Shown in pieces: positions 5,926 to 15,007 of a stretch of 42,464 nt of DNA (within the stretch, counting starts at the first letter, position 1; each line of letters begins with the position of its first letter). The position numbers and the translations under genes were made by a program. The DNA comes from Streptomyces roseochromogenus subsp. oscitans DS 12.976 (GTDB lineage: Bacteria > Actinomycetota > Actinomycetes > Streptomycetales > Streptomycetaceae), in NCBI RefSeq assembly GCF_000497445.1, contig NZ_CM002285.1, positions 5,307,239 through 5,349,702 on the forward strand, written 5' to 3'. The notes under the pieces are model-generated. The model had not been told where the DNA came from. It saw only the letters and a program-made list of their open reading frames with translations, and ran no database searches.

Positions 5926-8892
5926 TCAGGCCGCCGCGGCCGGTGCCAGGAGTGTCTGGACCTCGGCGGCCTCCGGGGAGTTCAGCCGCTCATAGATCAC
6001 CAGTGCCTCGCGCCAGCAGACCTGTGCTCTGCCGGTCTGGCCGATCCCGTTCAGCGCCTTGCCCAGTACGGTCAGCACGTTGCCCCGGCGCCACTCGCCG
6101 CCGATCTCCCTGAGAGGTGTCAGGGCCATCTCGGCGTTGGCGGCGGCCTGGGCCGGGCGCTGGGCGAGCAGGTCCACCTCGGCGAGACGGAAGAGGGTCA
6201 TCCCTTCCCACAGGCGCTGCCGGCTGGCGCGGAACACGTGCAGGGCCTGGCCCAGATGAGCCCCGGCATCGGCCAGCCGTCCGCTCTTGCCGAGGGCGAG
6301 TCCGAGCGCGTAATGGCCGTTGGCCGCCTTCAGGGAGTGTCCCAGCTCCTCGTACATCTCGGTGCCCTGACGTGCGAGATGCACCGCGCTGTCGGCCCGG
6401 TCCGTCTGCAGATGCAGACGCGACAGGTTGCACAGCGCCGCTGCCGCGCCGGAGAGATCGCCGCAGGCGCGGAAGTCCGCGATGGCACGCTCCAGGAATT
6501 CCTCGCCCTCGGCGTAGCGGCTCTGGTAATACGCGAAGACTCCGAGGATGTTCGCGGCCCAGCAGCAGGGGAGGGGATCGCGGGCGGCCTCGGACAGGGC
6601 AAGGGCCTGTCGTGCTTCCTCGTATGCCTGGGCGAACTGGCCTGACCAGTGCCGCGCGTTGGCCAGTACCAGGATGGCCCGGCCCTCGGCCCGGGTGTCG
6701 GACGCGGCGTGCGAGGCGTCGCGCAGGGCTGTGCCGGCCGCCTCGTACTCTCTGAAGTTCGCTCCTGACTCCGCGAGGTCGACCGCCGCCCACAGCAGGT
6801 CGACGGCTCGGCGCAGTGTCGCGCCACGCGATGACTGCCGTACGCAGGCCAGCAGCGGTACGGCCTCGGAGTAGAGCCAGTCCCGGGCGGCGCGGCGGTC
6901 GGCGAAGACCAGCCCGGGGACAGCGGTCTTCTCCAGGTGATCCACCAGCCGGTCCCCGGGCCGCTCGATCGCGTACACCTGGGCCGCCGTGGCCAGATAG
7001 AAGTCCAGCAGCCGCGACAGCGCGGCCTCCCGCTCGCTCGGCGGTTGTTCGTCCCGTTCCGCGCACGCGCGTGCGTAGAGGCGGACCAGGTCGTGGAAGC
7101 GGTAGCGGCCGGGTGCCGCGGACTCCAGCAACGACGTGTCCACCAGGGACTCCAGGAGGTCCTCCGTGTCCTCCAGGGGGAGGTCCAGGACCGCCGCCGC
7201 GGCCGCCAGGGAGATGTCCGGGCCGTCGGCCAGGCCCAGCAGACGGAACGCCCTGGCCTGTGCCGGCTCCAGCTGGCCGTAGCCCAGCTCGAAGGTCGCC
7301 TTCACAGCCAGGTCCCCGGCCTGCAGCTCGTCGAGCCGACGGCGCTCGTCCGCCAGCTTCGCCGCCAGGACCGAGACCGTCCAGGTGCGGCGGGCGGCGA
7401 GGCGGGAGGCCGCGATGCGGATCGCCAGCGGCAGGAAGCCGCAGGCCGCGACCACGTCCAGGGCCGACTCGCGTTCCGACGCCACTCGCTCCGCGCCCAC
7501 TATCCTCGTGAAGAGAGCCAGGGCCTCCTCCGGGGACATCACGTCCAGGTCGACCAGGTGCGCGCCGGCCAGGTCGACCATGCGGACGCGGGAGGTCACG
7601 AGGGCCGCGCAGCCTCCGGTGCCGGGCAGCAGCGGGCGTATCTGGGCCGCGTCCTTCGCGTTGTCCAGCAGGAGCAGGACCCGGCGGCCGTCCAGGACGG
7701 AGCGGTAGAGGGCCGCCCGTTCGTCCAGGGAGTCGGGGATCGCGGAGTCCGCCGTGCCCAGCGCCCGCAGGAAGGAACCCAGTACCGTCTCCGGCTCCGC
7801 CGGGCGGGGGCCCGCTCCCTGGAGGTCGACGTACAGCTGGCCGTCCGGGAAGGCACCGCGCGCCCGGTGGGCCACATGCACCGCCAGGGTCGTCTTGCCC
7901 ACGCCGCCGATGCCGGCCAGGGCCGAGACGGCCATGACCCGGCCCGCCGCCTCCGACGCCGACGCCAGTACCTCGCTCAGCTCTTCCACGAAGGCCGAGC
8001 GGCCCGTGAAGTCCGGGACCGACGCCGGGAGCTGGGCCGGGCGGACAGCCACCACGGGAGACTCCGTCGCCGGAGACGACGGTTCCGCCAGTGCCGGGTC
8101 CGCCTGGAGGATGCGCCGCTGCAGCTCGCGCAGGCCGGGGCGGGGGTCCACGCCCAGTTCCTCGGCCAGCAGGCGTCGGGTGTCGGCGTAGACGGCGAGG
8201 GCCTCCGCCTGGCGGCCGCTGCGGTACAGCGCCAGCATCAGCAGCTCGCGCAGGCGTTCACGCAGGGGGTGTGCCGCCGTCAGGGCCGTCAGTTCGGAGA
8301 CCGACTCCGCGTGGCAGCCCTGCTCCAGGTCCATGTCCAGGCGGGACTCCAGCAGGCCGAGGCGCCATTCCTCCAGGCGGACCCGCTGGGTCTCGGCGTA
8401 CGGGCCGGGGACTCCGGCCAGCGCCTCGCCCTCCCACAGGGTCAGGGCCTGGTTCAGCAGCGTGCGGGCCCGGCACAGGTCGCCGGCGGCCCGTGCCTTC
8501 TCCGCCTGTGCCGCGAGGTCCTGGGCGGCGGCCAGGTCCAGGGCGCCCTCGCGCAGGCCCCGGATCGCATAGCCGCCGGACTCGCTGACCAGGACGCCGG
8601 CGTCCAGGATCTTGCGGAGGCGGGAGGCGTAGGTGCGCACCGCCGCCAGCGCCTGCGACGGGGGCTCGGCGCCCCACAGGGCGTCGATCAGCTCCGCCGC
8701 CGTCGCCGTACGGCCCGCGCGCAGCAGCAGGGCGGCCAGGAGGGCGCGCTGCTGGGGGGAGCCCGTGCTGAGCTGCACCTCGCCGCGCCAGGCCCGCACC
8801 GGACCGAGCACGCCGAACCGCAGCGCCTCCGGTTCCGTGACGGTCACGGAACCGGGACGCCGCTGCTCAGGCACTCGCGGCCCACCGTCCAT
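5926..8892 (-). CDS. afsR: AfsR, global SARP-family regulator with NB-ARC and TPR domains
   Basis: A 988-aa protein starting MDGGPRVPEQRRPGSVTVTE, which I recognise as AfsR (993 aa in S. coelicolor). Residues ~25-120 are the winged-helix DNA-binding domain (RFGVLGPVRAWRGEVQLS). Residues ~120-270 are the bacterial transcriptional activation domain with LDMDLEQGCHAE and GRQAEALAVYADTRRLLAEE. An NB-ARC ATPase follows, with Walker A GIGGVGKTT ending at Lys333-Thr334-Thr335 and Walker B RRVLLLLDN. TPR-like repeats run from ~620 to the end. AfsR is phosphorylated by AfsK and other kinases, binds the afsS promoter as a SARP and recruits RNA polymerase, integrating nutrient signals with secondary metabolism. 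It lies 263 bp upstream of afsS on the same strand. The opposite strand has a 711-codon open frame that is only a high-GC shadow. Confidence 0.95.
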   Translation of the reverse strand: MDGGPRVPEQRRPGSVTVTEPEALRFGVLGPVRAWRGEVQLSTGSPQQRALLAALLLRAGRTATAAELIDALWGAEPPSQALAAVRTYASRLRKILDAGVLVSESGGYAIRGLREGALDLAAAQDLAAQAEKARAAGDLCRARTLLNQALTLWEGEALAGVPGPYAETQRVRLEEWRLGLLESRLDMDLEQGCHAESVSELTALTAAHPLRERLRELLMLALYRSGRQAEALAVYADTRRLLAEELGVDPRPGLRELQRRILQADPALAEPSSPATESPVVAVRPAQLPASVPDFTGRSAFVEELSEVLASASEAAGRVMAVSALAGIGGVGKTTLAVHVAHRARGAFPDGQLYVDLQGAGPRPAEPETVLGSFLRALGTADSAIPDSLDERAALYRSVLDGRRVLLLLDNAKDAAQIRPLLPGTGGCAALVTSRVRMVDLAGAHLVDLDVMSPEEALALFTRIVGAERVASERESALDVVAACGFLPLAIRIAASRLAARRTWTVSVLAAKLADERRRLDELQAGDLAVKATFELGYGQLEPAQARAFRLLGLADGPDISLAAAAAVLDLPLEDTEDLLESLVDTSLLESAAPGRYRFHDLVRLYARACAERDEQPPSEREAALSRLLDFYLATAAQVYAIERPGDRLVDHLEKTAVPGLVFADRRAARDWLYSEAVPLLACVRQSSRGATLRRAVDLLWAAVDLAESGANFREYEAAGTALRDASHAASDTRAEGRAILVLANARHWSGQFAQAYEEARQALALSEAARDPLPCCWAANILGVFAYYQSRYAEGEEFLERAIADFRACGDLSGAAAALCNLSRLHLQTDRADSAVHLARQGTEMYEELGHSLKAANGHYALGLALGKSGRLADAGAHLGQALHVFRASRQRLWEGMTLFRLAEVDLLAQRPAQAAANAEMALTPLREIGGEWRRGNVLTVLGKALNGIGQTGRAQVCWREALVIYERLNSPEAAEVQTLLAPAAAA

Positions 8893-9068
8893 GCGTTCGT
8901 CCCCCTCGCCTCAACGAACAACCCCGTCAGTTTGCCTTGTTCCGGCCGGTTCCGTCAGCCGTGGGAGACGCCGATCACAGGGAGGCGCATTTCAGTACAC
9001 AAAGCCCTCACACCTCGATCCGCAAATCCCTCACACCTCTTCGCATGCGGTCGTCCGATACGCAGTAG

Positions 9069-9097
9069 CTGACGGACCGTCAGATCGGCGCTACCGT
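9069..9097 (+). promoter_or_regulatory. Palindromic operator overlapping the -35 of the amidohydrolase operon
   Basis: The palindrome CTGACGGACCGTCAG is at 9069-9083. Its left arm CTGACG (9069-9074), 17 bp and TACCGT (9092-9097) make a plausible promoter whose +1 falls at or next to the ATG at 9105, so the transcript may be leaderless. A bound repressor would cover the -35. Confidence 0.65.
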
Positions 9098-9104
9098 GAG
9101 GGCC

Positions 9105-10337
9105 ATGGAGACCACACAGTTCCCGCTGATCATCTCCGTCGACGACCACACCGTGGAGCCCGCCACCGTCTGGCGGGACCGGCTGCCGAGGAAGTACCTG
9201 GACGTCGGGCCCCGGATCGTGCGCGCCCCCGTCAAGGAGATGACCTTCCTGGGCGGGCGTTTCCGGCCCGTCATGGGCGAACCCGGCAGCACCGACGGCC
9301 CCGTCGGCGACTGGTGGGTCTACGGAGACCTCCGGCGCCCCCTCACCCGGCTCGACACCGCCGTCGGGTACGCCCGGGACGAGGTCAAGCTCGAGGTCAT
9401 CACGTACGAGCAGATGCGCCCCGGGTCGTACGACGTGTCCGCCCGGCTCGCCGACATGGACGTCAACCACGTCCAGTCCGCTGTCTGCTTCCCCACCTTC
9501 CCCCGGTTCTGCGGCCAGACCTTCGCCGAGGCCGCCGACAAGGAACTCGCTCTGCTGTGCGTGCGCGCCTACAACGACTGGATGGTGGAGGAGTGGTGCG
9601 GGCCCAAGGCGCGGGGCCGGCTGATACCGCTCCCGCTCATACCCCTGTGGGACGCCGAACTGGCCGCCGCGGAGGTACGGCGCAACGCCGCGCGGGGCGC
9701 GCGGGCCGTCGCCTTCTCCGAGATACCCCCGCACCTCGGCCTGCCGTCCGTCCACGGTGACGAGTGGGACCCGTTCCTCGCGGCCTGCGACGAGACCGGC
9801 ACGGTCGTCGCCATGCACATCGGCTCCAGCAGCAGAATGCCGTCCACCTCCGCCGATGCCCCGCCCGCCGTCGGCTCCACCATCACCTTCGCCAACTGCT
9901 GCTTCTCGATGGTCGACTGGCTGATGAGCGGCAAGTTCGAGCGTTTCCCGAACCTCAAGGTCATGTACGCGGAGGGCCAGATCGGCTGGATCCCGTACAT
10001 CCTGGAGCGCGCCGACGTCGTCTGGGAGGAGAACCGGGGCTGGGGCGGGGTCGCGGACAAGGTCACCCGGCCGCCGTCCGAGCTGTTCGCCGAGCACGTC
10101 TACGGCTGCTTCTTCGACGACGCCTTCGGCCTCAGGAGCCTCGACTCCATCGGTGTCGGCAACGTCCTGTACGAGACGGACTACCCGCACTCCGACTCCA
10201 CCTGGCCGAAGTCCCGTGAGGTCGGCGAGCGGCAGATGGGGCATCTGCCGGCGGACGTGGTCGAGCGGATCGTCCGCGGCAACGCCATCGAGCTGCTGGG
10301 GCTGACCAAGGACGGCCTGTGGAGGGGGGCGGAGTGA
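9105..10337 (+). CDS. Amidohydrolase family 2 (ACMSD-like) metal-dependent hydrolase/decarboxylase
   Basis: A 410-aa TIM-barrel amidohydrolase of the type frequent in actinobacterial lipid and aromatic catabolic clusters. The N-terminus (PLIISVDDHTVEP) carries the D-x-H variant of the usual metal-binding H-x-H. MHIGSSSRMPST and YETDYPHSDSTWP carry later conserved His and Asp positions, and the C-terminus has the family-typical VERIVRGNAIELLGL. The start is placed at ATG 9105, the likely transcription start; an in-frame GTG at 9096 is possible. It overlaps the downstream oxidoreductase by four bases (GTGA). Relatives hydrolyse C-N or C-C bonds or decarboxylate; the substrate cannot be read from sequence. 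It is the first gene of an operon under a palindromic operator. Confidence 0.85.
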   Translation: METTQFPLIISVDDHTVEPATVWRDRLPRKYLDVGPRIVRAPVKEMTFLGGRFRPVMGEPGSTDGPVGDWWVYGDLRRPLTRLDTAVGYARDEVKLEVITYEQMRPGSYDVSARLADMDVNHVQSAVCFPTFPRFCGQTFAEAADKELALLCVRAYNDWMVEEWCGPKARGRLIPLPLIPLWDAELAAAEVRRNAARGARAVAFSEIPPHLGLPSVHGDEWDPFLAACDETGTVVAMHIGSSSRMPSTSADAPPAVGSTITFANCCFSMVDWLMSGKFERFPNLKVMYAEGQIGWIPYILERADVVWEENRGWGGVADKVTRPPSELFAEHVYGCFFDDAFGLRSLDSIGVGNVLYETDYPHSDSTWPKSREVGERQMGHLPADVVERIVRGNAIELLGLTKDGLWRGAE

Positions 10338-11257
10338 GCCTCGCGTACGGCATCCAGCTGCCCGTCCAGGCGCAGAGTGCCCTGTTCGCGGAAGGCTGGG
10401 AGGCGGGCGCCGGGCCGGCGGACCTGGTGGCGCTCGCGCGGGCCGTGGACGGCGCCGGGTTCGACTACCTCGCCGCATGCGACCACGTGGCGATCCCGCG
10501 GCGGCTCGCGCCGGCGATGAGCACGGTCTGGTACGACCCGGTCGCCACCCTCGCCCACCTCGCCGCCGTCACCGAGCGCGTCCGCCTGCTCAGCCATGTG
10601 GCCGTCGTGGGGCTGCGGCATCCGCTGCTCACCGCCAAGCAGTACGCCACCGTCGACCACCTCTCCGGCGGCCGGCTGATCCTCGGGGTCGGGGCCGGGC
10701 ACGTACGGGAGGAGTTCGAGGTGCTCGGGGCCGACTTCGAGCGGCGGGGAGCGGTGCTGGACGAGACGATCGACGCGCTCCGGGCCGCCCTCGGATCCGA
10801 GGAGTTCCCCGAACACCGCGGCAAGTTCTACGACTTCGGCGGGCTGGGCCAGCGGCCGCGGCCCGCGCAGCCGGAGGTCCCGCTGTGGGTCGGCGGCTCC
10901 TCGCCCGCCGCCGTACGCCGGGCCGCGCTGAAGGGCGACGGCTGGCTGCCCCAGGGGGATCCGCGGGAGCGGCTGCCCGCACAGATCGCCCGGCTGCGGC
11001 GGCTGCGGGAAGAGGCCGGCGCCGAGGGGCCGTTCACGGTCGGCGCGATCGCCGAGCCGCTGTACGTCGGACGGGCCGGCTGGGAGGTCGGGCGGCGGAC
11101 CCTCACCGGGGCACCGGAGGAGATCGCCGAGTCGCTGCGGGCCTACCGGGCGATGGGCGTGGACCAGATCCAGGTGCGGTTCCGCAGCCGGAGCCGGGCC
11201 GAACTCATCGAGCAGATCGGACTGTTCGGGGCTCAGGTCGCACCCCGGCTGGACTGA
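10334..11257 (+). CDS. Luciferase-like (LLM) F420/flavin-dependent oxidoreductase
   Basis: A 307-aa protein of the bacterial luciferase-like fold. Landmarks are GFDYLAACDHVAIPRR, the strand TERVRLLSHVAVVGLRHPLL, the family signature VDHLSGGRLILGVGAGH (about residues 105-122) and PEVPLWVGGSSPAAVRRA. This pattern is common in F420-dependent oxidoreductases, but FMN-dependent members share it. The start is GTG 10334, preceded by GGAGGGG at 10321-10327 and overlapping the amidohydrolase stop. It is the second gene of the amidohydrolase-LLM-SDR operon, where it probably oxidises or reduces a pathway intermediate. The presence of fbiC about 10 kb away makes F420 use plausible. Confidence 0.87.
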   Translation: MSLAYGIQLPVQAQSALFAEGWEAGAGPADLVALARAVDGAGFDYLAACDHVAIPRRLAPAMSTVWYDPVATLAHLAAVTERVRLLSHVAVVGLRHPLLTAKQYATVDHLSGGRLILGVGAGHVREEFEVLGADFERRGAVLDETIDALRAALGSEEFPEHRGKFYDFGGLGQRPRPAQPEVPLWVGGSSPAAVRRAALKGDGWLPQGDPRERLPAQIARLRRLREEAGAEGPFTVGAIAEPLYVGRAGWEVGRRTLTGAPEEIAESLRAYRAMGVDQIQVRFRSRSRAELIEQIGLFGAQVAPRLD

Positions 11258-11272
11258 GGAGGACAGGACTCC

Positions 11273-12043
11273 ATGGGCAAGCTGGAAGGGCGGGTCGTCA
11301 TCATCACCGGGGCGGCCCGCGGGCAGGGCGAGCAGGAGGCACGGCTCTTCCGGGCGGAGGGCGCCCGGGTGATCGTCGCCGATGTGCTGGACGACCAGGG
11401 GGAGACCCTGGCCAAGGAGATAGGCGCGCTGTACGTCCATCTCGACGTCGGCACCGAGGACGGCTGGCGGGAGGCGGTGGCGGCCGCCAAGGCGGCGTAC
11501 GGGCATCTCGACGGGCTCGTCAACAACGCGGGGATCCTGCGCTTCAACGCCCTCGTGGACACGCCGCTCGACGAGTTCATGCAGGTCGTGCAGGTCAACC
11601 AGGTCGGCTGCTTCCTGGGCATGAAGACGGTGGCGCCGGAGCTGGCCGACGGGGGCACGATCGTGAACACCGCCTCCTACACGGCGATGACCGGCATGGC
11701 GGCGGTGGGCACGTACGCCGCGACCAAGCACGCCGTGCTGGGGCTGACCCGGGTGGCCGCGCTGGAGCTGGCGGGCCGTGGCATCCGGGTCAACGCGATC
11801 TGTCCGGGCGCCATCGACACCGCGATGTCCAACCCGGCGCGCCTCGACCCGGACGCCGACCCGGAGGAGATGAGCCGGGCCCTGGAGGAGCTGTACCGGG
11901 GGCTCGTACCGCTCGGGCGGGTGGGGCAGCCGGAGGAGGTGGCGCGCCTCGCCCTCTTCCTCACCTCGCAGGACTCGTCGTACATCACCGGGCAGCCGTT
12001 CGTGATCGACGGCGGGTGGCTGGCGGGGGTCAGCATAATCTGA
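11273..12043 (+). CDS. Short-chain dehydrogenase (hydroxysteroid dehydrogenase-like)
   Basis: A 256-aa classical SDR: cofactor loop TGAARGQG near residues 12-19, an acidic residue after the second strand (VIVADVLD), indicating NAD rather than NADP, LVNNAG, the catalytic Ser in NTASYTA, Tyr-x3-Lys in TYAATK and the C-terminal VIDGGW. The style resembles Streptomyces 3-alpha/20-beta-hydroxysteroid dehydrogenase, but substrate cannot be assigned. The ATG follows GAGGAGG and lies 15 bp after the LLM stop, so it is in the same operon. Its TGA stop lies within the first operator of the next operon (12040-12054). Confidence 0.92.
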   Translation: MGKLEGRVVIITGAARGQGEQEARLFRAEGARVIVADVLDDQGETLAKEIGALYVHLDVGTEDGWREAVAAAKAAYGHLDGLVNNAGILRFNALVDTPLDEFMQVVQVNQVGCFLGMKTVAPELADGGTIVNTASYTAMTGMAAVGTYAATKHAVLGLTRVAALELAGRGIRVNAICPGAIDTAMSNPARLDPDADPEEMSRALEELYRGLVPLGRVGQPEEVARLALFLTSQDSSYITGQPFVIDGGWLAGVSII

Positions 12044-12081
12044 CAGGCCGTCAGCTATTGACGAATCTGACGCTACGTCAG
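12040..12081 (+). promoter_or_regulatory. Second paired operator (27-bp spacing) before the LLM-aminoacylase operon
   Basis: CTGACAGGCCGTCAG (12040-12054) and CTGACGCTACGTCAG (12067-12081) have centres 27 bp apart, identical to the pair at 3629-3670. The right site supplies CTGACG as a -35 that is 17 bp from TAGCAC (12090-12095), a plausible promoter for the gene at 12145. The left site overlaps the stop codon of the preceding SDR. Confidence 0.72.
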
Positions 12082-12085
12082 AAAG

Positions 12086-12111
12086 TTCGTAGCACTCGTT
12101 CGTAGCACTCG
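12086..12111. repeat. Tandem 13-bp direct repeat in a promoter region
   Basis: TTCGTAGCACTCG occurs twice without spacer (12086-12098 and 12099-12111). Each copy contains a TAGCAC -10-like hexamer; only the first is correctly spaced (17 bp) from the operator -35. It may be a slippage duplication or a second regulator site. Confidence 0.6.
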
Positions 12112-12144
12112 CAGGAAACACCTGGACCGGGAGGGTGAGCCGCC

Positions 12145-13263
12145 TTGGAATTCGGGCTCTTTGTACAGGGATACGTGGGCAAGCGCGCCGAGACCGACCC
12201 GCTCGCCGAGCACAAGGCGCTGATGGAGGAGACCGAGTACGTCATCCAGGCGGACAAGTCCGGCTTCAAGTACGCGTGGGCCTCCGAGCACCACTTCCTG
12301 GAGGAGTACTCGCACCTGTCGGCCAACGATGTGTTTCTGGGGTATCTGGCGCACGCGACCGAGCGCATCCACCTGGGCTCCGGGATCTTCAACCCGCTCG
12401 CCCAGGTCAACCACCCCGTGAAGGTCGCCGAGAAGGTCGCCATGCTGGACCACCTCAGCGAGGGCCGCTTCGAGTTCGGCAGCGGGCGGGGCGCCGGGTC
12501 GCACGAGATCCTCGGGTTCATACCGGGTGTGACCGATATGAACTACACCAAGGAGATCTGGGAGGAGACCATCGCCGAGTTCCCGAAGATGTGGCTCCAG
12601 GACGAGTACGCGGGCTTCCAGGGCAAGCACTGGCAGCTGCCGCCGCGCAAGGTCCTGCCGAAGCCGTACGGGAAGTCGCATCCGGCGATGTGGTACGCGG
12701 CCGGGTCGCCCCCGTCGTACGCCATGGCCGCGAAGAAGGGGCTCGGCGTGCTCGGCTTCAGCATCCAGAAGGTCTCCGACATGGAGTGGGTGCTGGAGCA
12801 GTACAAGACGGCGGTCGTGAACGCGGAGCCCGTCGGGGATTTCGTGAACGACAACGTGATGGTGACGACCACGGCGATCTGTGCGCCCACCCATGCCGAG
12901 GCGATCGACACCGCCGTGCACGGGGGGCTGCACTATCTGCCCTCGCTGGTGTTCCGGTACCACGACACGTTTCCCCGGCCGGAGGGCTTCCCGGTGTGGC
13001 CGGAGACCCTGCCCGAGTACACGCCGGAGTTCGTGGAGCTGCTCATCGAGGAGGAGCTGCTGATCTGCGGGGATCCGGACGAGGTGCTGCGGCAGTGCAA
13101 GCGGTGGGAGCAGGCCGGGGCGGATCAGCTGAGCTTCGGGTTGCCGGTGGGGGTGCCGAAGGCGGAGACATTGCGGACGATTCAGCTCATCGGGGAGCAC
13201 GTCATTCCGAAGATCGATACGGATCCCGTTCACCGGACGTCCCGGTTCCGTCAGGCTGTCTGA
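12145..13263 (+). CDS. Luciferase-like (LLM) flavin-dependent monooxygenase/oxidoreductase
   Basis: A 372-aa protein with the luciferase alpha-like layout. FGLFVQGYVGKRAE is followed by AWASEHHFLEEYSHLSANDV (the E-H-H region near the flavin site), TERIHLGSGIFNPL and AMLDHLSEGRFEFGSGRGAG. It starts with TTG at 12145, the only start near GGGAGGG (12129-12135). The longer E-H-H-type N-terminus is closer to FMN-dependent monooxygenases than the other two LLM proteins of this window, so oxygen insertion is possible. It heads an operon with an aminoacylase-like hydrolase, an aldehyde dehydrogenase and an alpha/beta hydrolase, downstream of a double operator. Confidence 0.85.
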   Translation: MEFGLFVQGYVGKRAETDPLAEHKALMEETEYVIQADKSGFKYAWASEHHFLEEYSHLSANDVFLGYLAHATERIHLGSGIFNPLAQVNHPVKVAEKVAMLDHLSEGRFEFGSGRGAGSHEILGFIPGVTDMNYTKEIWEETIAEFPKMWLQDEYAGFQGKHWQLPPRKVLPKPYGKSHPAMWYAAGSPPSYAMAAKKGLGVLGFSIQKVSDMEWVLEQYKTAVVNAEPVGDFVNDNVMVTTTAICAPTHAEAIDTAVHGGLHYLPSLVFRYHDTFPRPEGFPVWPETLPEYTPEFVELLIEEELLICGDPDEVLRQCKRWEQAGADQLSFGLPVGVPKAETLRTIQLIGEHVIPKIDTDPVHRTSRFRQAV

Positions 13264-13276
13264 GGAGGTTCCAGGC

Positions 13277-15007
13277 ATGTTGGATCACCTCATCAAGGGC
13301 GTCACCGTCGTTGACGGGACCGGGGCGCCCGCCTACATCGCCGATGTCGGTATACGCAACGGGCGGATTGCCGTCATCGGCACCGTCACCGAAGACGCCC
13401 ATACGACCGAGGACGCCGCCGGCCTCGTCCTCGCCCCCGGCTTCGTCGACCCCCACACCCACTACGACGCCCAGCTCTTCTGGGATCCGTATGCCACGCC
13501 CTCCCTCAATCACGGGGTGACGACGGTCGCCGGCGGGAACTGTGGGTTCACGCTCGCGCCTCTCAATCCCGCCCGCCCCGACGACGCCGACTACACCCGG
13601 CGGATGATGTCCAAGGTGGAGGGGATGTCCCTGGTGGCGCTGGAGGAGGGGGCGCCCTGGAGCTGGAACTCCTTCGGGGATTATCTGGACGCCCTTGACG
13701 GGCGCATCGCCGTCAACGCGGGCTTCATGGTGGGCCACTGTGCGCTGCGCCGGTATGTGATGGGGCCCGACGCCATCGGCGGGCAGCCCAGTGCGGAGCA
13801 ACTGACCGAGATCGTAAGGCTGTTGCACGAGGCGATGGATGCCGGGGCGTGGGGGCTGTCCACCACGCAGTCCCGTACGCACTCCGACGGGGACGGGCAG
13901 CCGGTCGCCTCCCGGCACGCGCTCCCCGCCGAACTGCTCGCCCTGTCCAGGGCGGTCGGGGAGCACGAGGGGACACAGATCGAGGCGATCGTCTCCGGGT
14001 GTCTGGACCAGTTCGGCGACGACGAGATCGATCTGCTGGTGGAGATGAGCGCGGTGGCCGGACGGCCGCTGAACTGGAACGTGCTCACCGTCGACGCGGC
14101 CGTTCCGGAGCGGGTGCCCCGGCAGCTGAGCGCGAGCGAGCGCGCCCGCAAGGCCGGCGGGCGGATCGTGGCGCTCACCATGCCGATCCTCACCCCGATG
14201 AACATGTCCCTGGGGACCTTCTGCGCCCTCAACCTCATTCCGGGCTGGGGGCCGATCCTCGGGCTGCCCGTGCCGGAGCGGATCGCCAGGCTCCGGGACC
14301 CGGCCGTCCGGGCGGAGATGCTGAGGCGGGCCCAGTCGAAGGAGGCCGGCGTCTTCCGGCGGCTCGCGAACTTCGGGCGGTATGTCATCGGGGACACCTA
14401 CAGCGAGGCCAACCGGGGCCTGACCGGCCGGGTGGTGCGGGACATCGCCGAGGAGCGGGGGCTTGACCCCTTCGCCTGCCTGGTGGAGATCTGCGCGGCC
14501 GACGAGCTGCGTACGGTGCTGTGGCCGATGCCGAGCGACAACGACCCGGCGTCCTGGGCGCTGCGCGCCGAGACCTGGCAGCACGAGGACGTGCTGCTGG
14601 GCGGGTCCGACGCCGGGGCGCATCTGGACCGGATGTGCGGGGCGCCGTACACGACACGGTTCCTCGGTGACTGTCTGCGCGGCCGGAAGCTGCTCGGTCT
14701 GGAGCGGGCGGTGAAGATGCTGACCGACGATCCGGCCCAGCTCTTCGGGCTGCGGGAGCGCGGGCAGGTGCGGGAGGGGTGGCATGCGGACCTCGTCCTG
14801 TTCGACCCGGAGCGGATCGACGCCGGGCAGGCCCGGCTGGTGCACGACCTGCCGGGTGACAGTCCGCGCCTGGACTCCGAGGCGATCGGGGTGCGCGCGG
14901 TGTGGGTCAACGGGGTCGAGGCGATCCGGGACGACGTGGTGACCGGGGCCGTACCGGGCAAGGTGCTGCGCTCGGGGGCCGACACCCGCACGGTGAGCAC
15001 GCGGTGA
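13277..15007 (+). CDS. N-acyl-D-amino-acid deacylase family amidohydrolase
   Basis: A 576-aa amidohydrolase-3 family protein. The metal-binding H-x-H is in GFVDPHTHYDAQ (His60, His62). NHGVTTVAGGNCGFTLAP, GWGLSTTQSRTHSDG-like and GGSDAGAHLDRMCGAPY segments are typical of D-aminoacylases and their relatives, and the C-terminus REGWHADLVLFDP closes the small beta domain. Characterised members remove acyl groups from N-acyl-D-amino acids, but many catabolic homologues have unknown amide substrates. The ATG follows AGGAGG 13 bp after the LLM stop, and the end overlaps the aldehyde dehydrogenase start (GTGA). Together these indicate amide or ester hydrolysis followed by aldehyde oxidation. Confidence 0.88.
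   Translation: MLDHLIKGVTVVDGTGAPAYIADVGIRNGRIAVIGTVTEDAHTTEDAAGLVLAPGFVDPHTHYDAQLFWDPYATPSLNHGVTTVAGGNCGFTLAPLNPARPDDADYTRRMMSKVEGMSLVALEEGAPWSWNSFGDYLDALDGRIAVNAGFMVGHCALRRYVMGPDAIGGQPSAEQLTEIVRLLHEAMDAGAWGLSTTQSRTHSDGDGQPVASRHALPAELLALSRAVGEHEGTQIEAIVSGCLDQFGDDEIDLLVEMSAVAGRPLNWNVLTVDAAVPERVPRQLSASERARKAGGRIVALTMPILTPMNMSLGTFCALNLIPGWGPILGLPVPERIARLRDPAVRAEMLRRAQSKEAGVFRRLANFGRYVIGDTYSEANRGLTGRVVRDIAEERGLDPFACLVEICAADELRTVLWPMPSDNDPASWALRAETWQHEDVLLGGSDAGAHLDRMCGAPYTTRFLGDCLRGRKLLGLERAVKMLTDDPAQLFGLRERGQVREGWHADLVLFDPERIDAGQARLVHDLPGDSPRLDSEAIGVRAVWVNGVEAIRDDVVTGAVPGKVLRSGADTRTVSTR

Noticed and set aside
6937..9072. 711-codon open frame opposite afsR
   Set aside because: It is a high-GC shadow: composition is Arg/Gly/Gln-biased without domains, and afsR on the other strand is a clear full-length protein.
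13277..15007. Dihydropyrimidinase/hydantoinase
   Set aside because: The GGNCGFTLAP, GGSDAGAHLD and overall length fit the D-aminoacylase branch better; no hydantoinase partner genes are nearby.
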